The notes beneath the pieces were generated by a model that did not search any database, was not told the origin of the DNA, and saw nothing but the letters and a program-made list of their open reading frames with translations. A stretch of DNA of 64,000 nt, taken from assembly GCF_016859285.1 (NCBI RefSeq), contig NC_053402.1:21058556-21122555 (forward strand), given 5' to 3'. The position numbers were made by a program, and so were the translations under genes. Of this stretch, positions 37,401-47,743 are shown piece after piece; within the stretch, counting starts at the first letter, position 1, and the number at the start of each line of letters is the position of its first letter. This DNA is from Xiphias gladius (lineage: Eukaryota; Chordata; Actinopteri; Istiophoriformes; Xiphiidae).

Positions 37401-40088
37401 TATAAATGAGCAAAAAAACTAAGTATTTGCAGCATATTACATCATTTTAACCTAATTATTTTTATACTGAAACGATCGCAACAGACTCAGAGCAGAGCAG
37501 CGTGCATCCGCCGATATGCGTAGGATTTTCCAAACACAGAACCATATCAACCGGGGATCCCAGCTCAAGAACTATTGAGGAATATCCACTCAAAGTCTCA
37601 AGCGTTAGACACGAAAGTTGACGGAGCGTCCTAACGCAGACAAGTCAGCCTCGTGTTTTTAGACGATGTGGCATGTCGGTTGTCGAGCTGCGATACGCAA
37701 ACTGCCGTTTTTCAAAGTTTAACCTTCGTTTTAACAAAATGCAGCCACAAGGACGACTTCTTTGACATAGCGTCAGTTAGTGTGGAGCCGGAGACGACTC
37801 TGACTAGATGCTTATGAACGTTAAATAGGTTAGACCTGGTGGGCTCCATTAGGTTGGGGAAGGGGGGGGGGGGGGGGTGAGACCAATCTAAGAAAGCTAT
37901 TGATGCAGCGCTTTAGTCCTAATGAAAGCAACACCAGCGATTTACCAGCCAATGAGAATTTGGTCGGACGAGAGCATATCGACCGACCAATCGACCAGTC
38001 GCCCGAGAGACTACAGCCCTAGTTTGAATATTTTAGTTTTCCATGATATTAAACTGAACATTTGGTCTGTTGATCAGACAAAACGCAGACACTGGCATAT
38101 GTCAACTTGGTCTTTGGGAATTTTTCCCACTATTCACTGACATTTTATAAACCAAACAATTTATCAGTTAATCAAGAACATAAACGACAGATGCACTGCA
38201 TCGTGAATTCCTGTTGGTTGCAGCTCTAGATTACATCAGCTACTGGCTGATGCTTAGTTAAAAGTCATATCAAATTAAAACAAGCTTTCATGTGTTTTTT
38301 TTGCAGGTCCCTGTCTGCACAAAACAGGTGGTTAATTACCTGGCTCGGCAACCGGGCCACAGCACCGTGAGCTGGAGCATGAGAAACAGAAACCACTATG
38401 TCGTCCAGGCTCTGACCCTGCGGCTGAGAGAGAAGAATCAATTTATCATATGGCACCATTGCAGAAAATCAAAAACACATACCCGATAGATTTCATTAGT
38501 GCTTAGCTGAGAAAGCTGCAGAGCAGCAGCGTTAATTCTGGCCAGAGCGACTACTCAGGTGAGAGTTCATGTGGTTTGACTGCTCTGGTACTTCCACTTC
38601 AAAAGCGGTAACATCAACTCACTGCAACCAGGAAGATACAAACAGACGTAAGGACTTTCAGCTGCATGGCAGAGGGAGAGCACCACAGCTGGAGGGCACT
38701 AACCTGCTGTGGCAGGAGTCCAGCGGGGCCGGGGAACCGTCGCGCCCTGGGCCGGTGAGGCTCAGAGCGAGGCCTCTTCTTAGGGAGCTTGTTCGAGGCG
38801 GATACCAGCTGGACCAGGCGGTTAGTGAGGACCGGTGTGTGAAGGGGATGAGGGCTCAGAGCGGTGGAGCTCACAGGGGAGGAGGAGGAGGAGGAAGGGG
38901 GTGCTGGGGAGACTGTCTCAAAAAGGCCACGGGGCTGAGGGGAGGTTACTGTAGTTGCCCACGGTCTCTGTGGCTCCTGGGGCCTGATGAGCGTCCTGGA
39001 AATGGGGCTGGGGGCAGGAGAAGTTGCAGTGAGGCCAGGGAAAACACTAGGACTCTGTGGGGGAGCTGGAGATCGCTCGTGAGCAGCGGAGAGGGTCCGA
39101 AGGGGTAGGTTATGACTGGATGAGCCACACGGTTGGCGTGCAGCACTGAGCTCCGTCCGGGTCCGCTCGGGCAGTGTCCGAATCCCTCCGCAGGTCGGTG
39201 GTCGAAGCACTTTGGCTGAGGATGCGGGCTCGACTGTGGGCGCGGGTGAGGTGAGAGCAGGTGAGGTGGGAGCAGGAGGTTGCGGCGGCTGCCCCATCGG
39301 GACGTCACACTCATCCAGGTCTGCCAGGTCGACATCCCAGTCATCAAAATCATCCTGAGCCACACGGGGCTTCGGCGACGCCTCGGGGTCAGCATGACTC
39401 TGTGGTGATGCCAATTTAGGCTGAGTGTTATTCAGCGTGGGAGGACGGAGGGGGCGAGGCTGGGGGGAGGAGGAGAGCTGCCTCAGACCCGGAGCAACAG
39501 TTTGTCCCGCAACAGTGTTCTCGCTGCTCCTCGACGCCGTGCCCACACACAGGGCGGCTGATCTCTCCGCGGTTCGCTGAGGGCGATCCTCCCCCGGCTC
39601 TCGGCGGGCGACCCAGGAGGGACGCAGGGCGCGGGATGACACAGCAGCCGCCACGGCGGCCGGTCCCGGCGGCGAGCGGACAGCCCAGTCTGTCCCGAGC
39701 AGGTCCTGGGGAAACACACGCGCGGCGTGAGAGACGCGGGACAGAGGGAGGGTCGTTATGTTTAGAGGCTGCGAGCAGCCCGCACGGGGCCGTTAAGCGA
39801 CAGCTGAAATCAGGTGTGTTTGAGTCTGCTGGGAATCACCTCGTCCTCAAAGTCCTCGCCAATGCTGAACAGGCCACCTAAATTATAGGTCTGTAACACA
39901 GGTAACAATGATAAAATGCAACACACAAACGTCCAGATGCAGACACCGTTTAGCAGAAAACGGCCTATTAAACTAAAACAAAGTGTCGTAAACTAAAAAC
40001 CAGCGTCTTACTGCCGCATGATATGTTAGCATAGCTAGCTCCAGCTGGCTTCACTTCGCTGGGTTCGCTCACTCACCATCGAACTCAT
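30497..40088 (-). CDS. hrob: Homologous recombination factor with OB-fold (HROB/MCM8IP)
   Basis: HROB is a nuclear factor that loads or activates the MCM8-MCM9 helicase during homologous recombination and crosslink repair. Ten coding exons join in frame to 625 codons plus stop (human protein about 647): 40077-40088, 39840-39890, 38704-39705, 38340-38417, 36349-36483, 34753-34861, 32195-32280, 31906-32028, 31544-31769, 30497-30552. The start gives MSSM, then LFSIGEDFEDEDLLG, matching the conserved N-terminus. The large third exon (residues 22-355) is proline-rich, has an acidic DDFDDWDVDLADLDE segment near 139-153 and ends with RRFPGPAGLLPQQ. The conserved C-terminal part reads GLDERNPSCFLHSYSVVMVL, KNKVPNMAVLLKSI, VFKDPTG, EIQGTVHR, HYLNVTPNNLLRIY and a final DDLDELLGELP. 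Uncertain points are the exact acceptors of exons 4 and 5 (in-frame alternatives 6-15 nt away) and the donor of exon 8. A 12-nt coding first exon is unusual but fits. Confidence 0.93.
31000..31192 (-). mobile_element. tRNA-derived SINE
   Basis: On the minus strand, from about 31190, the sequence has a Pol III A box (TGGCTGAGGCGG) and, about 25 nt on, a B box (CGTTCGATCCCC). These are followed by a non-tRNA body with GTCCTTGGGCAACACACTGG. Similar sequence is widespread in fish. It lies in the last hrob intron, on the hrob sense strand. Confidence 0.65.
33369..33910 (+). other. Promoter-like, CpG-bearing block inside hrob intron 6
   Basis: This stretch differs from the surrounding AT-rich intron. 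It has a TTTTTATATGG TATA-like motif (33549-33559), GCGGCCATCTTTG (a YY1-type motif) and a CRE-like TGACGTCG, all within 70 bp on the plus strand upstream of or at a 68-codon ORF. No TE family was recognised. Confidence 0.35.
33616..33822 (+). CDS. Candidate 68-codon micro-ORF nested antisense in hrob intron 6
   Basis: The ORF runs from an ATG inside TCAATGACGTCGG to TAG. The predicted peptide is basic (RKIKGKTVKTDRDSF near the C-terminus), with no membrane segment and no signal peptide. A TATA-like box lies about 60 nt before the ATG. I do not recognise the protein. It could be a lineage-specific small gene, a decayed retrocopy or chance. No polyadenylation signal is obvious shortly downstream. 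Confidence 0.22.
   Translation: MTSVTSKRQPKPTVVLYEPLIRKASQLTVNFLGSSAKDTGNLRSIGRAVVRKIKGKTVKTDRDSFVYC
34419..34448. repeat. (GT)n microsatellite
   Basis: Fifteen GT units in hrob intron 6, upstream of exon 6 in plus coordinates. Confidence 0.9.
37862..37877. repeat. Homopolymer of 16 G
   Basis: An uninterrupted G16 run in hrob intron 4, potentially G-quadruplex forming or an assembly-sensitive site. Confidence 0.9.
37895..38023 (-). mobile_element. Dispersed fish repeat end (CTAGGGCTGTAGTCTC type)
   Basis: On the minus strand it starts CTAGGGCTGTAGTCTCTCGG, followed by a GACTGGTCGATTGGTCGG arm. This is a typical end of a non-autonomous hAT-like fish repeat. It abuts the next MITE fragment. 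Confidence 0.5.
38040..38228 (+). mobile_element. hAT-like MITE, family A (3' half)
   Basis: The fragment carries GTTGATCAGACAAAACGCAG, CACTGACATTTTATAAACCA and the right end GTTGGTTGCAGCTCTAG, the same order as in the other copies. Confidence 0.6.
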
Positions 40089-40156
40089 TGGATATCGCGA
40101 CGAAAAGCCGAATCTGATCGGGTGGGGGACGAGCTTGGCGAGACACCGAATGCCAT
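40085..40156 (-). promoter_or_regulatory. hrob upstream ORF ending on the main start codon
   Basis: An ATG at 40154-40156 opens 23 sense codons (MAFGVSPSSSPTRSDSAFRR and three more). Its TGA stop (40085-40087) overlaps the hrob ATG (40086-40088) in the sequence ATGA. It lies in the same presumed first exon if transcription starts upstream of 40156. Confidence 0.5.
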
Positions 40157-40552
40157 TCAATAAGCGCGTTTACATACAGTTCGCTGTCCTTTTTTTTTTT
40201 TTCTCGACATACGTTTCCTTTGCCAAACAAACGCTACTTAGCCAACGAGCTAAATGAAAAGTTTTTTTTTTTTTTTCTCCTGCTGTTCGTTGTCGCGCCG
40301 CCACGTTCAAACGCGCGACGCGATGGCGTCAGAAACGTTTATACAAAGAGCGTTGACGCGACCGCAGAGCGAGAGGACTCACTCCGCTTTCGCTTGTGTG
40401 CTTTTCCCGCGGTACCGTGGCTAGTGTCGTTCAGTCGAACGTTAAAACGAGGGGAGCAGCGGAAAACATGTTCGAATTTTTGAAATAGACTTTTTAAGCC
40501 GGCGGGGACCAGAAAGGCCTTAAAATTGCTCAGGAAAAGAAAGAGGAACTCC
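40089..40552. promoter_or_regulatory. Bidirectional promoter between hrob and asb16
   Basis: The sequence between the hrob start codon (minus) and the candidate asb16 5' exon (plus) is CpG-rich (GTCGCGCCGCCACG, CGCGCGACGCGATGG) and has no TATA box. It also holds the hrob upstream ORF. The divergent arrangement and short spacing suggest a shared promoter; transcription start sites are not resolved. Confidence 0.55.
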
Positions 40553-40622
40553 ATGACAACTGGGAAAATCGTGTATCTGGATCGAGAGCTCCAGTCTAGA
40601 CCGGCTACTAAAGGACCTGTTG
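40553..40622 (+). CDS. asb16: Candidate asb16 upstream exon (in-frame N-terminal extension or 5' UTR)
   Basis: An ATG opens a 23-codon stretch (MTTGKIVYLDRELQSRPATK and three more) that runs into the donor G|GTGAGT at 40622/40623. Joining to the acceptor CACTAAG at 41628 adds GTGTC and continues in frame into the canonical asb16 ATG at 41634. The other nearby acceptors do not keep the frame. Known ASB16 proteins start at the canonical methionine, so this may simply be 5' UTR. Confidence 0.35.
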
Positions 40623-41633
40623 GTGAGTTTGTTTTGCCGGTGGCTTTTTAGCTTTTTGAATTCCCACATAATCTTATCCGTTCGGTTGGGCAAAAACAAT
40701 TAGGCGTAATTTTTACTTCCCGTATCTTAAAATAGTCTGTACGTAACGTAAGGGGTCGATAATTACCTAAGCACACATTAGCTAAAGCTGTTTTCATATA
40801 TCGATGTGCTCCGTCCATCGATTCAGACTGCCTTTCCCGCACTAACTGTCCACTGTCTCACTTTTGCGCGATTGCTCGCTGCGTGTCCAAACTTTAGATT
40901 TCCAGGGAACATACGTTAAAGTAGGGGTGGTCCCGCGGTGCCGTTTCCTCATTGCGGCCCTTGAATCAGAGGGAAGAGGTCTTGCCAGGTGTGGTCGCCC
41001 CCAGTCCCTCTTTTTTTTTTTCTCACATAGAGAGTTGCAAACCAAACCCGCGATAATTCGGCAACACATTTTAAAAGTTGGGACCGCGTTGGGATCTGGT
41101 TCATCTTGACATTTCTGCGCTCTTCGGTGTTACCTGTGTGTTTCGGGGAGATTTAAATGCCGGATCAATGCCGTCATCTGGTGGTGGTGTTGGATAAGAC
41201 AGGTGTCAGCTTGCACACTGATCTATTAATAACCAGTGCCGGAGGTGCGTGTTTGAGCGACGGTCTTGTGACTGTGCTCGCGGAGAGGGGGGCCTTTTTC
41301 CGCTCGGATCTTTTTTTTTTCCCTTGTCACGGTTCAACTCGAAAGGGAAACGCGACCGGTGAGACTTTTTTGAAGTTTTAATTTGACCTCCGCTCGGACC
41401 CGAGCGACTCGCGGCAGCGCCGGTGAGGGTGAGTTGGTAGGCTGCCAGTTTTGTAAACAGCGGGGCCCGGAGTGTCTGAGGCAAGACCTTGTTCCTGTAG
41501 GGCGTTGCAATGCATGGAGTTCCAGCCCAGAAACAAATGAGGAAATTGCACAGAATCACTTGCTTTGTAACCTGTGTCCTTTGAACAAGCTGTACAGAAA
41601 GTTTAGTGTCTCTTGTCCTGACACTAAGGTGTC

Positions 41634-43949
41634 ATGTCAAAGGACACGTTCCCGTTCACGTCCACCTCACTGCGCTCTCTGAGACTGGAGCGGGAGTTCC
41701 AGGAGTGGGAGGATGCTCGGCGGGCGCTGGCTCAGAGGAGAGCCCTGACCAGGGCCCCGCTGCCCCGAGCCCCCAGGCCTCCTCCCAGGCAGCAGCGGCT
41801 CCAGGAGGTCCGGGCCCCTCCGCCCCAGGCCCGGTGCAGAGACACGGCCATCCACAACACCTTCCTGTGTGGAGACATGAAGGGATTGTATGCGGTGCTG
41901 AAGGACCCAGCGATGGTCAACGCTCTGATGGAGACGGTGCACGAGGAGATGGTGTGGGCTCCGGACATGGGTAAGACTTTCCGCACTTCTTCTTTATTAT
42001 CTTGCATAAATGCCCTTTAATATTTGACGGCCCTTCCGTTCCCCTGTCAGGCATGTGGACGCTGAGCTCCAGGGTGAAACAAACCTCAGCCTTGCGTCTG
42101 GCCGCCAGCAGAGGACACACAGGATGTGTGGAGGAGCTGCTCTTTCGTGGAGCCGAGGTGAACGCCGACCCGGGAGGCAACACTGCCCTCCACGATGCCT
42201 GCGCGGGCGGCCACGCCGCCTGCGTCGGGCTGCTGCTCTCTCAAGGAGCAGATCCTGAACTGCTGGCTGCAGACGGCAGCGCTCCTCTCCACCTCTGCAC
42301 CTCCGCCCAGTCATTCCAGTGAGTGGTAATGGAAATGAAATCGCTGGCAACTGACCATTTTTACCGTGCACTAATATCAGTATTCTCTTCTCTGTTGGGC
42401 CCAAGTTTCCCTCAGGGTTCACTGAAGTCAAGTTGCATCCTAATCTTTTCTTAAAGTCCAAAAATTTTCATCTGTAAAATCATTTCAACGGCCTGGCATG
42501 AATTTAAGGAAATAACATTTTTCCTAAAGGCTTCATGAATCAAAAGATGTCACTTTGAAGAAATTACCAAAAACATCTGAAACAGGGGTGTTAGAGAGAA
42601 AAGACTCAGGGTAAACTGGATGTTTTCGTAGTGTAGATATTGATGCTTGTGCATAGTGTGATCAGAAATGAGTGCACTTTGTTCCAGGTGTGCTGAGTTG
42701 CTGTTAGAGGGAGGGGCGGAGGTCAATGTGAGGATGAGGGAGTCCAGGCTCACACCTCTGCACATGGCGGCTCGCCGGGGCCTGGAGAAGCACGTGGAGC
42801 TCTTCCTGAGCCACGGGGCAGATGTGTTGGCCACAAATCAAGAGGGGGAGACCCCGCTGAACGCTGCGTGCTCCGGAGCCGAGAGGCCGTCTGAGTCCGG
42901 CCGCTACCTCCGTGCGGTTCAAATGCTGCTGGATGCAGGAGCCGACCCCAGAACCGCGGGCCGGAAGCAGCACACCCCCCTGCACAACGCCTGCGCAAAC
43001 TGCTGCTCCAGGATCGCGGACGTCCTCTTGCAGCATGGAGCAAAGGCTGACGTCGCAAACTGCGCGGGATACACACCGATGGACTGTTTGTTGCAGGTAG
43101 CAGATCAGGGCTGGGTGGATTTCAAGGAAGGGTGAAAGAGCAAAGAAGCAAAGAAGTAAAGTTTAGTATTTTGAAAGACAGTCACAGAGAGATACATTTT
43201 GAGTGTAGGCAGCGGTATGAACACGTGTTTGCTTGTTCCCTAAGGTGGTGGAGGATTATCCGGAGCAGCAACCTGAAGCAATAGCACAGTCCCTCTTGAA
43301 CCACGGAGCCAAACCTGTTTCACCAAAGGTTCGGTAAAACGACCACAACGACAGAATGTGGTAACTGATACGAGTAAAATGAAGTGTGATCTAAAGCACC
43401 GGGCCAGGACCAGTCCAAGTTTCATAAGTTCCACACCGGGAATATGTTCAAAGCCCTGAAGAAAAAATTATTATACGAAAACGACAATAACTGTTCAGAA
43501 ATGTATGAATGAAAAGGAGGACTTTTTGTGTGTACCTTTTTCCGTCCTCTCTACAGATGCTGAAGCAGTGCGTCCTCTCTCCTGCCACTCTGGAGGTGAT
43601 GCTGAACTCGTATACATCTGTCCCTCCCTGTGAATGGATGGACTCCCTGCCCGCTGAGGTGTACGAGGTGAGCTCCCTGCAGTGTCAAATCGCTTCTCCT
43701 CCCCTCGCTTCATCGCCCGGTGGCTCCAGCGTGTTTTTCCGTTTCTCCCCCTCTCTGCCTCAGGAGCACCGGCCTTTCTTCGACGTGGTGCGTGGGCGGA
43801 GCGGTCAGCCTCGCTCGCTGCAGCATCTCTGCCGGTGTGCCTTGCGCCTGCATCTCGGAGCCCGGTGTTACTCAGCAGTCGGTGAGCTGGACATTCCCAG
43901 CTCTGTGAGGGATTATCTGCTGCTGCGTAACGACGGGACGCTCCACTGA
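41634..43949 (+). CDS. asb16: Ankyrin repeat and SOCS box protein 16
   Basis: Asb16 is a substrate-receptor subunit of a cullin-5/Elongin B/C ubiquitin ligase, cytosolic. Six coding exons join in frame to 464 aa plus stop (human 453): 41634-41970, 42051-42318, 42688-43096, 43245-43328, 43557-43667, 43764-43949. The N-terminus MSKDTFPFTSTSLRSLRLE matches the family. Ankyrin repeats follow from about residue 125, visible as LRLAASRGHTGCVEELLFRG, NTALHDACAGGHAACVGLLL, TPLHMAARRGLEKHVELFL, ETPLNAACSG and TPLHNACANCCSRIADVLL. The C-terminal SOCS box has an Elongin-type LQHLCRCALR and a Cul5-box-like IPSSVRDYLLL before the stop. Exon phases and the VSPK|MLKQC junction agree with the orthologue. Intron 5 (43668-43763) is 96 nt and stop-free in frame. 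Spacing to hrob suggests a shared promoter. Confidence 0.95.
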
Positions 43950-45180
43950 CTTCGTGTTGTACACGTGATCTAACTTTGTCTGAACTGCACTGATAAAAAC
44001 CTGTTCCTGCTATTTTATTTTTTATCTAACACTTGTTTTTGCTAACTTTAAAGTATTTTTTATGTAACTCTGTTGTGTGGAAAATGTATAATTTGAAAAA
44101 ATTATAAAAAAAATATTTTTGTGTGGACGTTCTGGAAGAAAAATACAAATGAACCAAACTTCACCACCCGGAGGATTATTATTCATTTACATTTACCTTC
44201 ACTTATGCAGGATGGGTTGTTTGGAACTGTTGTTTTAACATTATTTTTGGCACTAAGGTGCTTTCATAAAAACGATATTAAACAAAAAACAATACCACGA
44301 CTGGCATTGGTCTTTAGTATTAAACAATATACTGGCATTCCATTGGAGATATATATTGGAATATACTGCTCAGCAAAACAACAGCTGTAATAATATTAAG
44401 TTTATGATATTCATTTGCTATTGTTCACTGTACATACAAGGACTTACATCACATTTGTCATTTAAAATCAGTAGCGTAAATTAGCTTTAATATAATATAT
44501 AAAACTATATTCATTATATTGTACATTCGTGACATTTTTCAGGAACTTGTACTCGAGTCTTTCCATTTTATGCTCCTCATGTTTCTCTTTCACCACAATT
44601 CAGAGGCCGGCATTGTACTTTTTTTCACTACGCTACATTTATTTCACAGCAGATCGCGATTTTCAATACAAAACAAATCATCCCCCTTATAAAGTCTGAT
44701 GAACTGCGCATAGATTAAATTACCCAACTGTGAATGAAATTGTTAAATTGTAAAAAAGAAAAAAAATCTTAATCGGCTTCATGTAAACCTGATACAACAT
44801 TAAAACATTACTTACATGTTAATGCATCAGTACTAATGGGCCTGCATTATAATACGTACACGTACTACTACATAATACTTGAAGTATATTTTTGCTGATA
44901 ATACTTGTGTGCACTTTAATTTAGCTTTGATGCAGGGCAGGGTGTAACAGTGGTTTTTAGATTGTGATATATCATTTTTTTTTTTTAAATACAGCTTAAA
45001 AAAAAGGCTTGTAGGCGTCGTGCAGATGAAAAAACAAAACAAATAAAACCAAAAAGCCGATTTCCACTGGTCTCGTTTTCACGATTTCACTGCGGGTCGC
45101 CAGTGGCTGCAAGGAGCAGGAGGAGCAAGAGGGGCGACCCGTTACCAAAACAAGCGCCCCCGCTGGCCGGCTGTGACGCG
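43950..45180. other. asb16 3' flank and asb16-tmub2 intergenic sequence
   Basis: AT-rich sequence with no further gene. A variant polyadenylation signal, ATTAAA, occurs at about 44276. Part is an old repeat (next entry). Confidence 0.45.
44545..44715 (-). mobile_element. Family B repeat fragment (stepwise GTACTT/TACTC type)
   Basis: The stretch with AACTTGTACTCGAGTCTTTC and CACTACGCTACATTTATTTC resembles, in reverse, the common fish hAT-like element whose ends read GGTGGAAAGTAACTAAGTAC. Related sequence lies at 58.0-58.8 kb. Confidence 0.5.
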
Positions 45181-45189
45181 ATCACGCCG

Positions 45190-45285
45190 CCGCCTCCTCG
45201 GTGTTTATTATGTGGTTTTTAAGGAGCAGCCGCTAACTAGCATCCAGCACCGTCTCCAAACATGCTCTGACTTTGCAGCAGGCAG
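45190..45285 (+). promoter_or_regulatory. tmub2: tmub2 5' non-coding exon and promoter
   Basis: GC-rich CpG sequence (GTGACGCGATCACGCCGCCG) leads to GCAG|GTAAGA, a strong donor at 45285/45286. The matching acceptor is TTCACCAG at 46630, 15 nt before the tmub2 ATG. The transcription start is not defined; CpG-rich sequence continues to about 45700. Confidence 0.55.
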
Positions 45286-46171
45286 GTAAGACCTTACGGC
45301 TTCTGTAGTATGAAGACGCCCACGCAAGCCCCCGCGTTCAGTGTTTGATTGTTTGTTTTGTTTTTTTTAAACCGTTGCGACGAAACAAACCGAGCGGCGA
45401 GAGTCGCAAAGGTCGTTTTTTCTTAGCTAGCAGCTCGGGCTAGCTCGCAAGCTAACTCAGCTCGCTAACCGTTGGCCGGGAACGGCGGATTAACGGCAAC
45501 GGTAACAAGTTAGCGGCGCGGCGGGCGAGCGTCCGGGGCAGCCTGTTTTGTACCAGGAGGCTGCGAGTCGAGCACAACGACGAAACACAGTTGCACACAG
45601 CTTTGATTCGCTGGGTGGTTGGACGCAGCACCGCAGCTACACGAGTAACAGCTGTTGAGTAGCCCCGGTGGCTGCGGCGGATCTTCGTGCTAAGTAATTT
45701 CTATCGTAACCGACCGCTCCAGGGATGGCTGATTATTCCGCAAGCGAATCCCGTGCTTAATTAAAACATCTGGCCGCGAACTACTTGTCTTTGTGGTGTG
45801 TGTGTTTTTGTTTTGTTTTTGTTTTAAATGCGACGAGATGAGCAGGTGTGAGGAAAACCGAGGTTTGTGCAATGAATGGGTTGTTTTGCTTTGTCCTGTT
45901 GTGCAAGGTCTCGGTTTTTAATCAATCAAGGATACGACGTCTTAATTGCTGCAAAGTCAGAGCTTTTTTTTTTTTTCTTTAAGGTTATGATTCTCTAACC
46001 TTCTTCCTTTAAAACAAAACAAAACAAAACAAAGGAACCAGGAACCAAAAGTTTGCATCCTCTTGTTTTCTACTGTCATCGTATTCGCCAGGGTCGGGAC
46101 CTGGGGATCAAATCTAGCGTCTTCGGTCATAGGTGAATGTGGTCTTATATTGTGATGTCTGTCTATATCGT

Positions 46172-46365
46172 TTAGAGCTGAACCAGTTAGTTGCTCAATC
46201 AACGTGTTGGTCCACGGGAAATCAATCCGATAATCGATAATTCGATAATCGGTTGATTCTCAGTTTTGTTTTGTTTTTCCGAGCAGAAATACCAGACGTG
46301 CCTCGGTTCCAGCTTCTCGGTTGTGAAGATTTTTCTTTTTGTCTTTGCCATTGTGACGGTCAACC
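46172..46365 (+). mobile_element. hAT-like MITE, family A (5' part)
   Basis: It shows the TTAGAGCTGAACCAGTTAG left end, the GATAATCGATAATTCGATAA arm and a TTCCAGCTTCTCGGTTGTGA segment. It lies in the tmub2 5' UTR intron. Confidence 0.6.
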
Positions 46366-46645
46366 CCTGCACGTCTTTGGGTTTCCCGAGAGCTGGTTGG
46401 ACAGAACGGGCCGTTTAGGGACGTCACGGTAAAGCCGGCGTTGCCGTAGGACAGTCCCGCTGCTTCAGGGGTGAAACAGTGTCCACAACGGCCTAATTCA
46501 ACCAGGCATCGTGAAGGGGCCGACGGCAGGGTGGGAATCATATTGACAGGTTTCGATTGATTGAGTGCGAGATTGAGGTTAATTGATCCTTTTTGAATCT
46601 GAATTTGAATCATGGTTTTGTCTTCACCAGGTTCGGAGGACAGAG

Positions 46646-47743
46646 ATGGCAGTGTGTGCACTGACCATGTTGGATGGGATGGAGGAGGAGGTAACGGCAG
46701 CGGGCGGTGTGTTGCTCCTGGTCCTGGCCCTGGTCTTGGCTTGGCTCTCCACTCATGTGGCCGACCGGGGAGACCACATACTGGGCACCATCCTCACCGT
46801 GGGCGCCCACGCCTCCCTGATCGGACTGGGAGGCCACGACAGCTACAGCGGAGGGTCTCCCAGAGCCGACACCCCCGAACAGCAGACCCCGCCGCCGTCG
46901 CAGGAGAACAAGCCGGATGACGGCGAGCCGGGGACTGAGAGAGGAGAGGGGGAGGGAGCGGAGGGGGTGAGGACAGATCTACTGCTGGACATTCAGAGCA
47001 AACAACCACAGGCTGGAGGACTGCATACTTCTGATGAGGAGGAGGATGAAGTTGATGAGGAGGAGGAGGAGGAGCAGCTGGAAGCGGAAGATAAAAAGGT
47101 TATAAAGTCTATCCCTGTTTTGTCCAATGCCATCTCCCTGACCTCCACTGCTACTACCACCACCTCCATTTCTGTCCGACTGAAGTTTTTAAATGACACA
47201 GAGGAGCTGGCTGTGTTAGAACCACAGGATACAGTGGGAGAGCTGAAAAGGTTTGTAAGACCACCTCAAACATCCGCTTATAAACTCCACACACAAATCT
47301 TAAATGTGTCTTTCAGTGGCTCGTGTCTCTTACCTGTTTCCTTCTCCAGTAAATACTTCTCAGGTCGGGAGCATCAAATAAAACTGATCTACCAGGGCCA
47401 GTTGCTGCAAGATCCCAAGAAGACTCTGTTATCTCTAAACATCACGCACAACAGCGTGATCCACTGCCACATCTCCCAGGCGCTGCACGAGGCCAGTCCA
47501 GAGGAAGGGGCTCAGTCTGTGGCCGGAGCGGGAGTCGGGTCCGGGGTCTCCGGGGGATTCCGAGCTGCGAGCATGGCCATCAGCACCGGCAGCCTGGTGG
47601 TGCCTGTGTTCGTGGTGATACTGGCTGTGGTGTGGTACTTCCGCATCAACTACAGGCAGTTCTTCACAGCCCCTGCGACCATCTCCCTCGTGGGAGTCAC
47701 TGTGTTCTTCAGCTTTCTGATATTTGGGATGCACAGCCGCTGA
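46646..47743 (+). CDS. tmub2: Transmembrane and ubiquitin-like domain-containing protein 2
   Basis: Tmub2 is a multi-pass membrane protein, probably of the ER, with a central ubiquitin-like domain. Two coding exons, 46646-47250 and 47350-47743, give 332 aa plus stop. The start is MAVCALTML, 15 nt after the acceptor at 46630. A first membrane segment (GGVLLLVLALVLAWLSTHV) lies near residues 20-38. An acidic, low-complexity linker with a run of Asp/Glu follows. The ubiquitin-like domain begins ISVRLKFLNDTEELAV at about 176 and runs through IKLIYQGQLLQDP to about 255. Two C-terminal membrane segments are VVPVFVVILAVVWYF and ISLVGVTVFFSFLIFGM, around YFRINYRQFFTAPAT. The 99-nt intron starts GTTTGT and ends CTCCAG; removing it restores the conserved LKSKYF. 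An unspliced reading of 386 codons from 46583 is not the protein. Confidence 0.95.
   Translation: MAVCALTMLDGMEEEVTAAGGVLLLVLALVLAWLSTHVADRGDHILGTILTVGAHASLIGLGGHDSYSGGSPRADTPEQQTPPPSQENKPDDGEPGTERGEGEGAEGVRTDLLLDIQSKQPQAGGLHTSDEEEDEVDEEEEEEQLEAEDKKVIKSIPVLSNAISLTSTATTTTSISVRLKFLNDTEELAVLEPQDTVGELKRFVRPPQTSAYKLHTQILNVSFSGSCLLPVSFSSKYFSGREHQIKLIYQGQLLQDPKKTLLSLNITHNSVIHCHISQALHEASPEEGAQSVAGAGVGSGVSGGFRAASMAISTGSLVVPVFVVILAVVWYFRINYRQFFTAPATISLVGVTVFFSFLIFGMHSR

Noticed and set aside
46583..47743. Single 386-codon ORF for tmub2
   Set aside because: The true protein begins at 46646 and skips the in-frame 99-nt intron; splicing restores the conserved LKSKYF junction.
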